Of a stretch of DNA of 64,000 nt, positions 43,020 through 52,085 are shown in pieces (the first letter of the stretch is position 1; each line of letters begins with the position of its first letter). Location: contig JAFZGA010000011.1 of assembly GCA_017555585.1 (NCBI GenBank), positions 1 to 64,000 of the forward strand, written 5' to 3'. The notes beneath the pieces are model-generated. The model was not told where the DNA came from, did not search any database, and saw only the letters and a program-made list of their open reading frames with translations. Made by a program: the position numbers and the translations under genes. Source of the stretch: Bacteroidaceae bacterium. Lineage in GTDB: Bacteria > Bacteroidota > Bacteroidia > Bacteroidales > Bacteroidaceae.

Positions 43020-43066
43020 GAAACTTGTTGGTGATTATTATTTTAAAGTTTTATGATATGGCATTT

Positions 43067-43513
43067 TTAGTGTCTCTTCATCACTATACGTGCCTTTTCT
43101 GAGTTAAGTATCAAAGAACTTTTATCCAGCTTTTCGACACGGAAAGTATTGAATGTGTCGTATAGACCGAACTTTGCAAGTTTTGACAGTGGAGCCTGTT
43201 TGCCCTCTCTGTCAAGGTAGATACGGAAATCGCTCATGTATATTGAGTCGTTTTCGTATGAGAAGTAGGCGATGTAATTCTCTTTCATCTGCCCCTGAGG
43301 TATATTGGGTGATACATATGAAATCAATACAAGCTCCCTTTGGAATGAGTAGTAGATATCTCCGTCGCAGTCGCTAATGTTGCCGGTCTTCTTCTCCTCT
43401 ATACTTGACACTTGCCAAAAACCGTCCAAATTGCCATTGATCTGGTAACTTTCACATGATGCTGCAAGCACTACGGCTAACAGAATGATTAATATATAGG
43501 TGTATCTCTTCAT
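43067..43513 (-). CDS. Lipoprotein with lipocalin-like domain
   Basis: A 148-residue lipoprotein; the lipobox LAASC places the lipidated Cys at residue 20. The mature part reads GNLDGFWQVSSIEEKKTG, then beta strands (YYSFQRELVLISYV, IAYFSYENDSIYMSDF), a pattern like small lipocalin-like Bacteroidetes lipoproteins that start with LxGxW. It lies six bases after the wzi gene in the same operon, so it may take part in surface attachment of the polysaccharide. Function unknown. Confidence 0.75.
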   Translation of the reverse strand: MKRYTYILIILLAVVLAASCESYQINGNLDGFWQVSSIEEKKTGNISDCDGDIYYSFQRELVLISYVSPNIPQGQMKENYIAYFSYENDSIYMSDFRIYLDREGKQAPLSKLAKFGLYDTFNTFRVEKLDKSSLILNSEKARIVMKRH

Positions 43514-43519
43514 ATATAC

Positions 43520-45058
43520 TTATTTTTTACTTAGCCAACCTGATTTGCAAACGGTGAGCATACCTCCTATGTTGTTTCCAATGAGTTTGCTATGGTCATA
43601 GGCTATGGCTCCGGTGAATTTCCATCCATTCCATTTTTGTGGTGCAAAAGCAACTTCTCCCATGATGCTCAACTGGGTAAGTGACTCAGGAAGCGGGTCC
43701 TCATATGAGCCCCAATGTCTGCTCCATGAACCCATGATGCGGTAGTCGATGAATTCGCATGGTTCACCGTCGAATCCTATGTGGTGTGAACGTATACGCG
43801 AATAGGGCATTGTCATGTTGGGTTGGTCATTGTAAAGAGGGGATAATATGTGCGGATTGCAGATTGCCATTCCCCAATGTTGCCACGACTGGTAGTAGCT
43901 GTGTGTGTAGTACCAGTCTTTTCCGCCGGCCTGTCCCATCATCTCGCCGGCAGGGTTCTGCAGTATAGGTCCGCTCTGGTCCCGTGATGTTATGAATTCA
44001 TACACAAAGGTACTGATGATTCTGTTTTTGGGAAATGTCAGTTCCAGGCCATATAGTCCGTCTCTCCAAGGAAGGTAGGTGATCAACTCTTTCTTTCCAT
44101 CTCTATTGTAGTGATAATCAAATCCAAGCAGTCCGGAGTGGTCCTCGTAATAATGTTCGTAGTATGCTTTTATATGCCAGTCTCCTGCTTGGTAGTTCAA
44201 TGCAAGATGCCAGCTGCCGAGAACATTGCCATTGATGTTGGTCTGATCCATCTCGGTAGACTCGCTGCCTCCTGCCATAGGAATAAATGCTTTAAGATAT
44301 TCTTTGTAGGTGTGTGGCAGGTCGTGTTTAAGGATGTACTCACCGTCGCGTTTTTCCCATACCCTTCCACCAAACTGTGTGTACATTTCCAATCCCATCT
44401 CAACCGAGAAACGGCTCTTTGCCCTTTTGCCTATCTTCAGGAACGCACTCTTCTCGTGGAACAGTACTTTGTCTACATATCTGCTTCCATGCATGGCACT
44501 GGTCATGTGTGTGCGTTGGAAACGGTCGTCGGTCTGGCGGCCATAGCTTATGTGTCCTTTTACCTCTATCCAGCCTTTGAACAGCCAATTTACAGGAGTG
44601 TATTCATTTATGCCGAAACGCACCTGTGGAATAGGACGTGCGTTCGGTGAAAAAGTGAGTCCTCCACCGCTGAGAGTCTTGTGCTTGTTCTCGGAATACC
44701 GTTCTTTACTTCCGATACTGAGTTCCCAACAGTTGTATTTGATGTCGGCATATAGCTGTTGTATATAGAACGGAGCTGTATAATTCCACGCGCCGGCAAT
44801 TTCGGCACCATATGCCCATGTGAACCCTCTTTTATTGTCGAAATCACGAAATATTCCTGCTGTGATGTTGGCATTGTTGTTCTTTAAAGAAGACAGACCG
44901 TGCCGGTTGCTTGCCAACCAGAATGGAGCGTGCTTCCCTTTTGATGCCACGATTTCTGTCTGCAGTTCATACTTTATTTTGCCCCATTCGTTTTTTTGTG
45001 CCTGTGCTGGCAGTGTAAACAAAAGTACTGGCAGTATCAGTCTTAAAATATTGCTCAT
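43520..45058 (-). CDS. wzi: Capsule assembly Wzi-family outer-membrane protein
   Basis: A 512-residue protein with a signal peptide (residues 1-20, LPVLLFTLPAQAQ) and a beta-barrel body of the Wzi/capsule-assembly family, including HAPFWLASNRHGLSSL near residue 43 and many Trp/Tyr-rich strands (GLYGLELTFPKNR, YTHSYYQSWQHWG). Wzi holds capsular polysaccharide on the cell surface. It is followed by a lipoprotein gene and read towards the exopolysaccharide locus, supporting a role as its surface anchor. Upstream, before its start codon, lie the 85-bp repeat units. Confidence 0.9.
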   Translation of the reverse strand: MSNILRLILPVLLFTLPAQAQKNEWGKIKYELQTEIVASKGKHAPFWLASNRHGLSSLKNNNANITAGIFRDFDNKRGFTWAYGAEIAGAWNYTAPFYIQQLYADIKYNCWELSIGSKERYSENKHKTLSGGGLTFSPNARPIPQVRFGINEYTPVNWLFKGWIEVKGHISYGRQTDDRFQRTHMTSAMHGSRYVDKVLFHEKSAFLKIGKRAKSRFSVEMGLEMYTQFGGRVWEKRDGEYILKHDLPHTYKEYLKAFIPMAGGSESTEMDQTNINGNVLGSWHLALNYQAGDWHIKAYYEHYYEDHSGLLGFDYHYNRDGKKELITYLPWRDGLYGLELTFPKNRIISTFVYEFITSRDQSGPILQNPAGEMMGQAGGKDWYYTHSYYQSWQHWGMAICNPHILSPLYNDQPNMTMPYSRIRSHHIGFDGEPCEFIDYRIMGSWSRHWGSYEDPLPESLTQLSIMGEVAFAPQKWNGWKFTGAIAYDHSKLIGNNIGGMLTVCKSGWLSKK

Positions 45059-45071
45059 CTGTTTTTCATTT

Positions 45072-45231
45072 TCACAACTTGCAGTAAAGATACAAACAAA
45101 CGAGCGAGAAATATGAAGCTTGCTTCAATATTTTTCACAGCGAGTGTAGATAATCTTCGAGCTTTAGCTCAAAGATACGGATAAGTTAGCGAGAAATATG
45201 AAGCTTGCTTCAATATTTTTCACAGCGAGTG
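45072..45231. repeat. 85-bp-period tandem repeat, site 1
   Basis: Two identical 43-base A units (45104-45146 and 45189-45231, starting GCGAGAAATATG) lie exactly 85 bases apart, with a 22-base B unit (45157-45178, TCGAGCTTTAGCTCAAAG ...) between them and 10-base spacers. A degenerate B unit precedes the first A unit (45072-45093). Each A unit can fold (GAAGC ... GCTTC plus flanking AAATAT ... AATATTT), and B contains GAGC-TTTA-GCTC. On the minus strand B ends in TATCTTTG, a consensus -7 box facing the wzi gene. The same array recurs at 57700-57860. Confidence 0.85.
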
Positions 45232-45294
45232 AAAAGAATAAGACTTTTTTGATATATATGATCATGAAAAAGATGTTAATGTCATTATTTTTTA

Positions 45295-45302
45295 TAACTT
45301 TG
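45295..45302 (+). promoter_or_regulatory. -7 type box before the GT4 gene
   Basis: TAACTTTG fits the TAnnTTTG consensus and lies 85 bases before ATG 45387. No TTTG is seen at the right upstream distance. Confidence 0.35.
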
Positions 45303-45386
45303 TGCATCTTGTAAAACTTTTAACCCCATGAATGCATATAACATGCTTGCTTCATGTTGTATGGCCTTAACTTATATTGTGACTGC

Positions 45387-46574
45387 ATGAAAGTTCTTGT
45401 CGTTTCGTTCTATTATGAGCCGGAGCTTGGAGCTGCTCCAAGCCGTATAACGAACCTTGCAAAAGGTTTGAAAGCCTCGGGTGTAGATGTCGATGTGCTT
45501 ACATGTCTGCCCAATTATCCCAAAGGCAAGATCTTTGATGGTTATCGTGGACGCTGTTCCATGAAGGAAACTATTGACGGAATAGATATATATCGTTATT
45601 GGACATATGCTACAGTTTCCAAGAATCCTATTAAACGCGTGGTAGCAATGACCTCGTATGCCGTTACCATGTGGGCTTTTGCTTTGAAACGCAATCTTGT
45701 GAAGAGCTACGACCGTGTCATTGTCCAGTCTCCTCCAATTATGGTTTCAGCTTCGGCAGTGTTGCTTTTCAAGAAACTTTTCGGAAAAAACACAATACTT
45801 AATGTTTCTGATTTATGGCCCGGTTCGGCTGTAGAGCTCGGATATGTGCGTAAAGGTAGCCTCTTTTTCAAGGTCCTCTCTTTTCTTGAACGTTTCATAT
45901 ATAGGAATGCTGATTCTGTTATGGGGCAGTCGAGTGAAATTATAGAACATGTATGCGGTATGTTTCCTGGCAAGCGTACATTCCTGTACCGCAATCTCCA
46001 GCCTGTTGCAGATGTTCCGGTTGTTGCACGCAAGAGAAACGCTAAGCTGAAAATTGTGTATGCCGGTCTGTTCGGTGTTGCTCAAGATATGCTCTCCTTG
46101 TTGAAGGCTGTTGATTTCAAGGCACTTGATGTTGAAATGCATCTTTACGGTGGCGGAAATCAGATGGACAAGATACTCTCATACATTAAATCCGGTGACA
46201 AGAATATCTATTATCACGGTTATGTGTCTAAACAGGAAATGAATGAGGAACTGAAAAAGTATGATCTGTCGATAATACCTCTTGCAGCGCCCATATATGG
46301 TGCTGTTCCTTCAAAAATATTTGATTTGTTGCCTGCCGGAATCCCTATTCTTTTCAGTGGTGAAGGCGAGGGAGCGCGTATTGTAAAGGAATATGGGTTT
46401 GGCCTTGTTTCCAGATATGGTGATTATGCAGCGTTGGAAAATAATATAAAGGCCTTTGCGGGGATGTCGATGGAAGAGTATTCCGGTTATTCAACAAATT
46501 GTCTTGTCGCTGCGTCCGATTCCTTCTCTTTCTCCAAGCAGATGGCGCGCTTCTGCGAATTTCTTGGAAAGTGA
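45387..46574 (+). CDS. Glycosyltransferase family 4 (WbuB-like)
   Basis: A 395-residue GT-B glycosyltransferase. It starts MKVLVVSFYYEPELGAAPSR with LAKGLKASGVDVDVLTCLPNYPKG, the acceptor-side pattern of WbuB-type enzymes. In the donor half, IVYAGLFGVAQDML near residue 218 and YGAVPSKIFDLLPAGIPILFSGEGEG near 295-330 hold the nucleotide-sugar-contacting residues. ATG 45387 is preferred over an in-frame upstream Met (45354), which would add an unlikely leader. It is the only polysaccharide gene in this plus-strand segment and is convergent with hemW. Confidence 0.88.
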   Translation: MKVLVVSFYYEPELGAAPSRITNLAKGLKASGVDVDVLTCLPNYPKGKIFDGYRGRCSMKETIDGIDIYRYWTYATVSKNPIKRVVAMTSYAVTMWAFALKRNLVKSYDRVIVQSPPIMVSASAVLLFKKLFGKNTILNVSDLWPGSAVELGYVRKGSLFFKVLSFLERFIYRNADSVMGQSSEIIEHVCGMFPGKRTFLYRNLQPVADVPVVARKRNAKLKIVYAGLFGVAQDMLSLLKAVDFKALDVEMHLYGGGNQMDKILSYIKSGDKNIYYHGYVSKQEMNEELKKYDLSIIPLAAPIYGAVPSKIFDLLPAGIPILFSGEGEGARIVKEYGFGLVSRYGDYAALENNIKAFAGMSMEEYSGYSTNCLVAASDSFSFSKQMARFCEFLGK

Positions 46575-46610
46575 CAAGGTGGTTTGTATAGTACCTTGTA
46601 ATCCTCTCCG

Positions 46611-47741
46611 TCATTCCGCGTATATCAGGTCTCTTATTACAGCATCGCTGATGAAAATGCCTTTCTCGGTAAGTGACAGGCTGTCGCCCTCTTTTTTGAG
46701 GTTACCACATTCCATATGGCTCTGTGCTGCAGCAAGCATGTAGACGTTGAGTTTTTCGCTGAATTTCTCATTCATCCATTTGAGCGGTATGCCGTCAGCG
46801 GTACGCAGTCGGGTGAGTATTGTGTCGTTGTAACGCTCTTCCTCGCTGAGCTGCTCTATCTCATAGTTGCGTTTTCCGCTTTCCATTCCTTTGATATACT
46901 CTTTGATGTCGGCGATGTTCCATTCGCGTGATTTACCATTGTAGGAATGTGCTGCCGCTCCACAGCCGATGTATATGGTGTCGTTCCAATAGCTGCTGTT
47001 GTGGCGGCTTTCGTATCCGGGCATGGCGAAGTTCGAAATTTCGTAATGTCGGTAGCCGGCCTCCTTCATCCTTTTTATGAGCATCTGGAATTGCTCTACA
47101 TTCTCCTCTTCGCTCAACTCGTCGAAATCACCGCGTTGCAGCGCACGGTGTAGCGGTGTATCCTCCTCATACATCAGGTTATATGCCGACAGGTGTTCGG
47201 GCTGTAGTGCTATTGCGCTTTCAAGGTCGTGCTGCCAACTTTCGGCAGTAGAGCCGGGTAAGGCAAACATAAGGTCAATGCTTATATTCCTGTATCCGGC
47301 AGCGCGTGCGTTCCTGACGGCCTGGCGTGCCTTCTCGGCATCGTGCCTGCGTCCTAGTCGCTTCAGTTGCGTGTCGTCAAAACTCTGTACTCCCATGCTT
47401 ATCCTGTTGAATGGCAGTGCACGCAACTTTTCAAGGAACTCCTCGCTCAAGTCGTCCGGGTTGCACTCTATGGTGACTTCTGCATCGTTGCATACGCTGT
47501 AGTTGGCATATATTGTGCTGCATATCCTTTGCAGGAGCTCCATTGGCAGGGTCGATGGTGTTCCGCCACCAAAGTATATGGTTCTGATCTGTTCGTCCCC
47601 GGCATATCCCTTGCGTATTTCAAGCTCTTTGCATACTGCGTTTGCATACTCCTCCTTTATATTATATAAGGTGGACGAATAGAAAGCGCAATAGTTGCAT
47701 CGCTGTCTACAAAAGGGTATATGTACGTATATTCCTGCCAT
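46611..47741 (-). CDS. hemW: HemW-type radical SAM protein (heme chaperone)
   Basis: A 376-residue HemW, formerly annotated as oxygen-independent coproporphyrinogen III oxidase. The radical SAM cysteines Cys11, Cys15 and Cys18 are in FCRQRCNYCAFYS. TIYFGGGTPSTLP and RISMGVQSFD are typical of the HemN/HemW group. It lacks the N-terminal extension of true HemN, which supports HemW. The C-terminal winged-helix part includes ERYNDTILTRLRTADG. It is convergent with the GT4 gene and divergent from the EF-G2-like gene. Confidence 0.9.
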   Translation of the reverse strand: MAGIYVHIPFCRQRCNYCAFYSSTLYNIKEEYANAVCKELEIRKGYAGDEQIRTIYFGGGTPSTLPMELLQRICSTIYANYSVCNDAEVTIECNPDDLSEEFLEKLRALPFNRISMGVQSFDDTQLKRLGRRHDAEKARQAVRNARAAGYRNISIDLMFALPGSTAESWQHDLESAIALQPEHLSAYNLMYEEDTPLHRALQRGDFDELSEEENVEQFQMLIKRMKEAGYRHYEISNFAMPGYESRHNSSYWNDTIYIGCGAAAHSYNGKSREWNIADIKEYIKGMESGKRNYEIEQLSEEERYNDTILTRLRTADGIPLKWMNEKFSEKLNVYMLAAAQSHMECGNLKKEGDSLSLTEKGIFISDAVIRDLIYAE

Positions 47742-47970
47742 TTTGTGTTAAATTATGCTACAAAGATAGCTTTTTTTCTTATTAAGTTAAAAAAGTTCTC
47801 TTTTCCATTTGCTTTTGTTTCCAAAAATTCCTACATTGCCAACAGATTTGAAACTTTAACTAACCACAAGGAATTGGAGTCGATGATGATGCAGGTAAAG
47901 ACTGTCGTTAATGATGATGATTATTTGTTTTTTTACTGGCTCTCTCTTCCTTATTTAAAACAAAAATAAT
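47742..47970 (+). promoter_or_regulatory. Leader region of the EF-G2-like gene
   Basis: A 229-base leader with a long T-rich start and a run of Met/Asp codons (ATGATGATGCAGG at 47883-47895 and AATGATGATGATT at 47910-47922), but no family-like gene. In B. thetaiotaomicron the EF-G2 gene is activated by the regulator Cur during carbon limitation; I cannot place such a site here by eye. Confidence 0.35.
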
Positions 47971-50124
47971 ATGAAAACTTATCAAACCAACGAAATCAAG
48001 AACATTGCAATCGTAGGATGTTCCGGCTCTGGAAAAACCACTCTCACAGAGGCTATGCTCTATGAGGGTGGAATTATCAAACGTAGAGGTACAATTGAGG
48101 CAAAGAACACCGTTAGTGACTACTTCCCTGTAGAGCAGGAGTATGGCTATTCGGTGTTTTCGACTGTATTCCAGATAGAGCAGGCAGGCAAGAAGCTCAA
48201 TCTTATCGATTGTCCGGGTTCTGATGACTTTGCAGGAAGTATGGTCAGCGCTATGACAGTTGCCGATTTGGCTATTATGGTCATCAACGGCCAGTATGGT
48301 GTCGAGGTAGGTACACAGAACTGCTATCGCTATGTAAAGAAGATGAAGAAGCCTATGATGTTCGTGGTTAACCAGGTTGACAACGAGAAGTGCGACTATG
48401 ACACCATCATAGAGCAGTTGCAGTCAATTTATGGCTCTAAGGTTGTTCCTGTGCAGTATCCTTTGAACGCAGGTCCAGGTTTCAGCACAATCATCGACGT
48501 TCTGTTGATGAAGAAACTTACCTATACAGGCGAAGGCCAGCCACCTCTCGTGGAGGATATTCCTGCCGGTGAGTTTGAAAAGGCTAAGGCTCTGCATATG
48601 GAGCTTGTTGAAAAGGCTGCCGAGAACGAAGAGGGCTTGATGGACAAGTTCTTTGAGTCGGAAGAGTTGACTACAGACGAGATCCGTAAGGGTGCACGTC
48701 TTGGTCTTGAGACTGACAGCGTATATCCTGTTCTTTGCTGTTCTGCATCAACAGATGTTGCTGTAAGCCGTCTGCTCGAGTTCCTTGCAAATGTTGCTCC
48801 TGAGATCACTGACATGCCACAGCCTGTAAACGCTGAAGGTGAGACTGTTCCTTACAACAGTGATGCTCCTACATCAATCTTCTTCTATAAGACATCTGTT
48901 GAACCACATATCGGTGAGGTGAACTACTTCAAGGTGATGAGCGGTACATTGAAGGCCGGCGATGACTTGGTAAATGCTGACCGTGGCTCAAAGGAGCGTA
49001 TTGCACAGTTGTTCTGCAGTGCAGGTGCAAACCGTGTTGCTGTTGAGGAATTGAAGGCCGGTGACCTTGGCTGTACAGTGAAATTGAAGGATATCAAGAT
49101 TGGAAATACCCTTAATGCAAAGGATGCCAACAACAGATTCGCTCTTGTCAAATATCCTGCATCGAAATATTCACGTGCCATCAAGCCTGTAAATGAATCG
49201 GAAATCGAGAAGATGATGCAGGTTCTTAACCGTATGCACGAGGAGGATCCTACATGGCGCATCGAGCAGTCTAAGGAACTTCGTCAGACTATCGTTTACG
49301 GTCAGGGTGAGTTCCACTTGCGTACATTGAAATGGCGTCTTGAACATGTCGAGAAAGTACAGGTTAAATATGAGGAGCCAAAGATTCCTTATCGCGAGAC
49401 TATCACAAAGGCTGCACGTGCCGACTATCGTCACAAGAAGCAGTCGGGTGGTGCCGGCCAGTTCGGTGAGGTGCACATGATTGTTGAACCTTATGAGGAG
49501 GGCAAGCCATTGCAGGAGGTTTACCGTTTCGGTGGCCAGGAGTTCAAGATCAATGCTAAGGGTGTTGAAGAGGTTACACTCGATTGGGGCGGTAAGCTCG
49601 TGTTTGTCAATAGTATTGTCGGTGGTAGTATCGATGCACGCTTTATGCCTGCTATTCTCAAGGGTGTAATGGAGCGTATGGAGCGTGGTCCGTTGACCGG
49701 TTCTTATGCACGCGATGTACGCGTTATCGTGTACGACGGTAAGATGCACCCGGTTGACTCAAATGAACTTTCGTTCATGTTGGCAGGACGTAATGCCTTC
49801 AGTGCTGCATTCCGCGAGGCAGGTCCAAAGATTCTTGAACCTGTTTACGATGTTGAGGTGTTTGTGCCATCGGACAAGATGGGTGATGTAATGAGTGATA
49901 TCCAGGGCCGTCGTGGTATGATTATGGGTATGGAGAGCGAGAACGGTTATGAGAAGCTTGCTGCAAAAGTTCCTTTGAAAGAGATGGCTTCTTATTCTAC
50001 AACATTGAGTTCTCTAACCGGTGGCCGTGCTTCGTTCATCATGTCGCCTTCGACATACGAACTTGTTCCTGGTGATGTCCAGAACAAACTTGTTGAAGAA
50101 CTTGCAGTCAAGGACGAGGAATAA
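47971..50124 (+). CDS. fusA2: Elongation factor G paralog (EF-G2 type), probably GTPase-deficient
   Basis: A 717-residue EF-G-like translation factor with all five domains. The P-loop GCSGSGKTTL (16-25) and NQVD (G4) are present. However, the G3 motif reads DCPGSDDF (80-87) rather than DTPGHVDF, so the catalytic His is Ser84, and the switch-I block around residue 58-65 reads YGYSVFST instead of RGITI. These are the changes expected of the Bacteroides EF-G2 paralog, which supports translation without GTP hydrolysis. It has a strong terminator and no ribosomal gene neighbours, unlike the canonical fusA of the str operon. Confidence 0.9.
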   Translation: MKTYQTNEIKNIAIVGCSGSGKTTLTEAMLYEGGIIKRRGTIEAKNTVSDYFPVEQEYGYSVFSTVFQIEQAGKKLNLIDCPGSDDFAGSMVSAMTVADLAIMVINGQYGVEVGTQNCYRYVKKMKKPMMFVVNQVDNEKCDYDTIIEQLQSIYGSKVVPVQYPLNAGPGFSTIIDVLLMKKLTYTGEGQPPLVEDIPAGEFEKAKALHMELVEKAAENEEGLMDKFFESEELTTDEIRKGARLGLETDSVYPVLCCSASTDVAVSRLLEFLANVAPEITDMPQPVNAEGETVPYNSDAPTSIFFYKTSVEPHIGEVNYFKVMSGTLKAGDDLVNADRGSKERIAQLFCSAGANRVAVEELKAGDLGCTVKLKDIKIGNTLNAKDANNRFALVKYPASKYSRAIKPVNESEIEKMMQVLNRMHEEDPTWRIEQSKELRQTIVYGQGEFHLRTLKWRLEHVEKVQVKYEEPKIPYRETITKAARADYRHKKQSGGAGQFGEVHMIVEPYEEGKPLQEVYRFGGQEFKINAKGVEEVTLDWGGKLVFVNSIVGGSIDARFMPAILKGVMERMERGPLTGSYARDVRVIVYDGKMHPVDSNELSFMLAGRNAFSAAFREAGPKILEPVYDVEVFVPSDKMGDVMSDIQGRRGMIMGMESENGYEKLAAKVPLKEMASYSTTLSSLTGGRASFIMSPSTYELVPGDVQNKLVEELAVKDEE

Positions 50125-50144
50125 ATCGATCCGTTGAATATATG

Positions 50145-50182
50145 AACAGGACAGAGCGCGCTCTGTCCTGTTTGTTTTTTTT
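50145..50182 (+). terminator. Terminator of the EF-G2-like gene
   Basis: AACAGGACAGAGCG and CGCTCTGTCCTGTT form a perfect 14-bp inverted repeat with no spacer (50145-50172), followed by TGTTTTTTTTT, 20 bases after the stop. Confidence 0.92.
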
Positions 50183-50545
50183 TATAGGCTTAAGTATCTT
50201 CCTGTTGCTATGCTATCAGTAGATTGGAATATTTGGATTTCTCTTCGCTGAGTCCCGGAGAGATTGCGAAAGTAATGGGTAAATAGGGTTATGACGTAGC
50301 TGCTCCTATACATAAAACCGATACACATCTGTTCTCTCTTTTTTTGTAAAAGAAATTCTGTTTTTAACATGTTGTGCGCTTTAATTTGGAATTAAGTTGC
50401 TAAAATAGTAATTAAAATTTTACTATTTGTTAATTAAAAGAAAATTCGGGATAAAATATTGCTGTAAATTATGTAACATTTCAAGTAGTGATTATATTTG
50501 TAGAAAACAACGGAATATCAGCACGTTAGTAAATATTATTGTTAC
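50183..50545. other. Non-coding region upstream of rprX
   Basis: About 360 bases without a credible gene. AT-rich at 50380-50480. A TATATTTG (50493-50500) matches the -7 consensus and is 46 bases before the rprX ATG; no TTTG at the matching upstream distance. Confidence 0.5.
50493..50500 (+). promoter_or_regulatory. -7 box for rprXY
   Basis: TATATTTG fits TAnnTTTG, 46 bases before the rprX start codon. The -33 box is not evident. Confidence 0.4.
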
Positions 50546-52078
50546 ATGAAAAAGAATGCAATATTGGTAGTGGGGGTTGTCATGGGTGTATGCTGTTTTG
50601 CATTGCTGTTTATGCAGGTATCATACATCGAGGCTATGGTCGGAATGCGAAAAGGGCATTTCGAAGAGGGAGTGAGACGTGCTCTTTATCAGGTGGCATA
50701 TGATCTTGAGCTTGATGAGATGCGTGAGTATCTCTCCAAGGATGTGCGTCGTGACATTCTCCGTGGTCAACTGCACGACGACGGTATCAGGTTCGAGCAT
50801 AGCTATGTCACATCATCCGAAACCGGTGATGTTGTGTCGAAATTTGAGTTCAAGACATTTGTGCTTAATCCTCCGCACTTTGATAACAAGGCGTTGGGAG
50901 CAGGCAAGAACCTCTCTGTAGAGGAGGCGCAAAGAGTGGCGCTTGATGTGTTGCGCATGCGATACAAGTATCAGCGTGCAGTTCTCGACGAGGTGATATA
51001 TAATATGCTGTATCAGGCAAGCGAGAAGCCGTTGAAGAGCCGAATCGACTTTACCATGCTCGACAAAGCGATAAAAGCGGAGCTTGAAAACAACGGCATT
51101 GATATGCCTTACCACTTCAGAGTGTTGGCAGGCGGTACGGGCGAAGTGTACCGTTGTCCCGATTTCTCGGCAGACAAAAAGGGTGTCGTATATTCCGAAA
51201 TGCTATTCAAGAATGACCCGCCTACACGCACGGCGTTGCTTGAAATCACTTTTCCTCAAAAAGTGTTGAACAATTATATTTACGGTTCGGTTAAATTTAT
51301 GCTTCCTTCCATGTTGTTTACATTAGTTTTGTTAATAACCTTTGTTATAACATTATACATGGTTGTAAGACATAAAAAGTTTACAAAAATGAAGAATGAC
51401 TTCATAAATAATATGACTCACGAGTTCAAGACACCGATATCGACGATATCGCTTGCGGCTCAGATGTTACAGGACCAGTCGGTGGCGAAGTCGCCTGAAA
51501 TGTTCGGTAAACTGTCAGGAGTTATATCTAGCGAGACAAAGAGACTGCGCTTTCAGGTCGATAAGGTGTTGCAGATGTCGATGTTCGACGACAAGAACAC
51601 AGCTTCGCTTAAGATGAAGGAACTTGATGCCAATGAGCTTCTGTCAGGTATCATCAATACCTTTGCCGTTAAAGTAGAGCAGAATGGAGGTGCTATTACA
51701 GCGAATCTTGATGCGAACGATCCGTTCATATATGTCGATGAAATGCACTTTACCAATGTGGTGTTCAATATCATGGATAATGCCATGAAGTATAAGCGCA
51801 GTGATGTTCCGTTGTCGTTGGAGGTTACAACAAAGAATACCGGAAGTAATTTTGTTCTCTCGATAAAGGACAATGGAATTGGTATAAGCAAGGATAACCT
51901 GAAAAAAATATTTGATAAATTCTACCGTGTACACACGGGTAACGTTCACGATGTCAAAGGATTCGGCCTTGGTTTGGCATACGTCAAGCAGATGGTCAAG
52001 GCACATCGTGGCTCAATACGCGCCGAGAGTGAATTGGGCGTGGGAACAACATTTATAATTGTATTACCTTTAAAATAA
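50546..52078 (+). CDS. rprX: Sensor histidine kinase RprX
   Basis: A 510-residue membrane sensor kinase. Two membrane helices (residues ~4-24 and ~245-270) flank a periplasmic sensor domain of about 220 residues. The H-box NMTHEFKTPISTI puts the phospho-accepting His at 292. An N-box (FNIMDNAMKY), G1 (DNGIGISKDN) and G2 (GFGLGLAYVK) complete the kinase. There is no HAMP domain. Sequence and pairing with RprY match the RprX-RprY system of Bacteroides fragilis, involved in tetracycline-related and stress responses. RprY starts seven bases later. Confidence 0.92.
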   Translation: MKKNAILVVGVVMGVCCFALLFMQVSYIEAMVGMRKGHFEEGVRRALYQVAYDLELDEMREYLSKDVRRDILRGQLHDDGIRFEHSYVTSSETGDVVSKFEFKTFVLNPPHFDNKALGAGKNLSVEEAQRVALDVLRMRYKYQRAVLDEVIYNMLYQASEKPLKSRIDFTMLDKAIKAELENNGIDMPYHFRVLAGGTGEVYRCPDFSADKKGVVYSEMLFKNDPPTRTALLEITFPQKVLNNYIYGSVKFMLPSMLFTLVLLITFVITLYMVVRHKKFTKMKNDFINNMTHEFKTPISTISLAAQMLQDQSVAKSPEMFGKLSGVISSETKRLRFQVDKVLQMSMFDDKNTASLKMKELDANELLSGIINTFAVKVEQNGGAITANLDANDPFIYVDEMHFTNVVFNIMDNAMKYKRSDVPLSLEVTTKNTGSNFVLSIKDNGIGISKDNLKKIFDKFYRVHTGNVHDVKGFGLGLAYVKQMVKAHRGSIRAESELGVGTTFIIVLPLK

Positions 52079-52085
52079 TTGACTT

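Noticed and set aside
45072-45231. CRISPR array
   Set aside because: The repeated A and B units alternate with constant 10-base spacers that are too short, and B is itself repeated; no cas genes are near.
47721-47969. 82-residue frame running up to the EF-G2-like gene
   Set aside because: It overlaps the divergent hemW start and the T-rich leader. The C-terminal part is low complexity; a leader peptide cannot be excluded, but nothing supports it.
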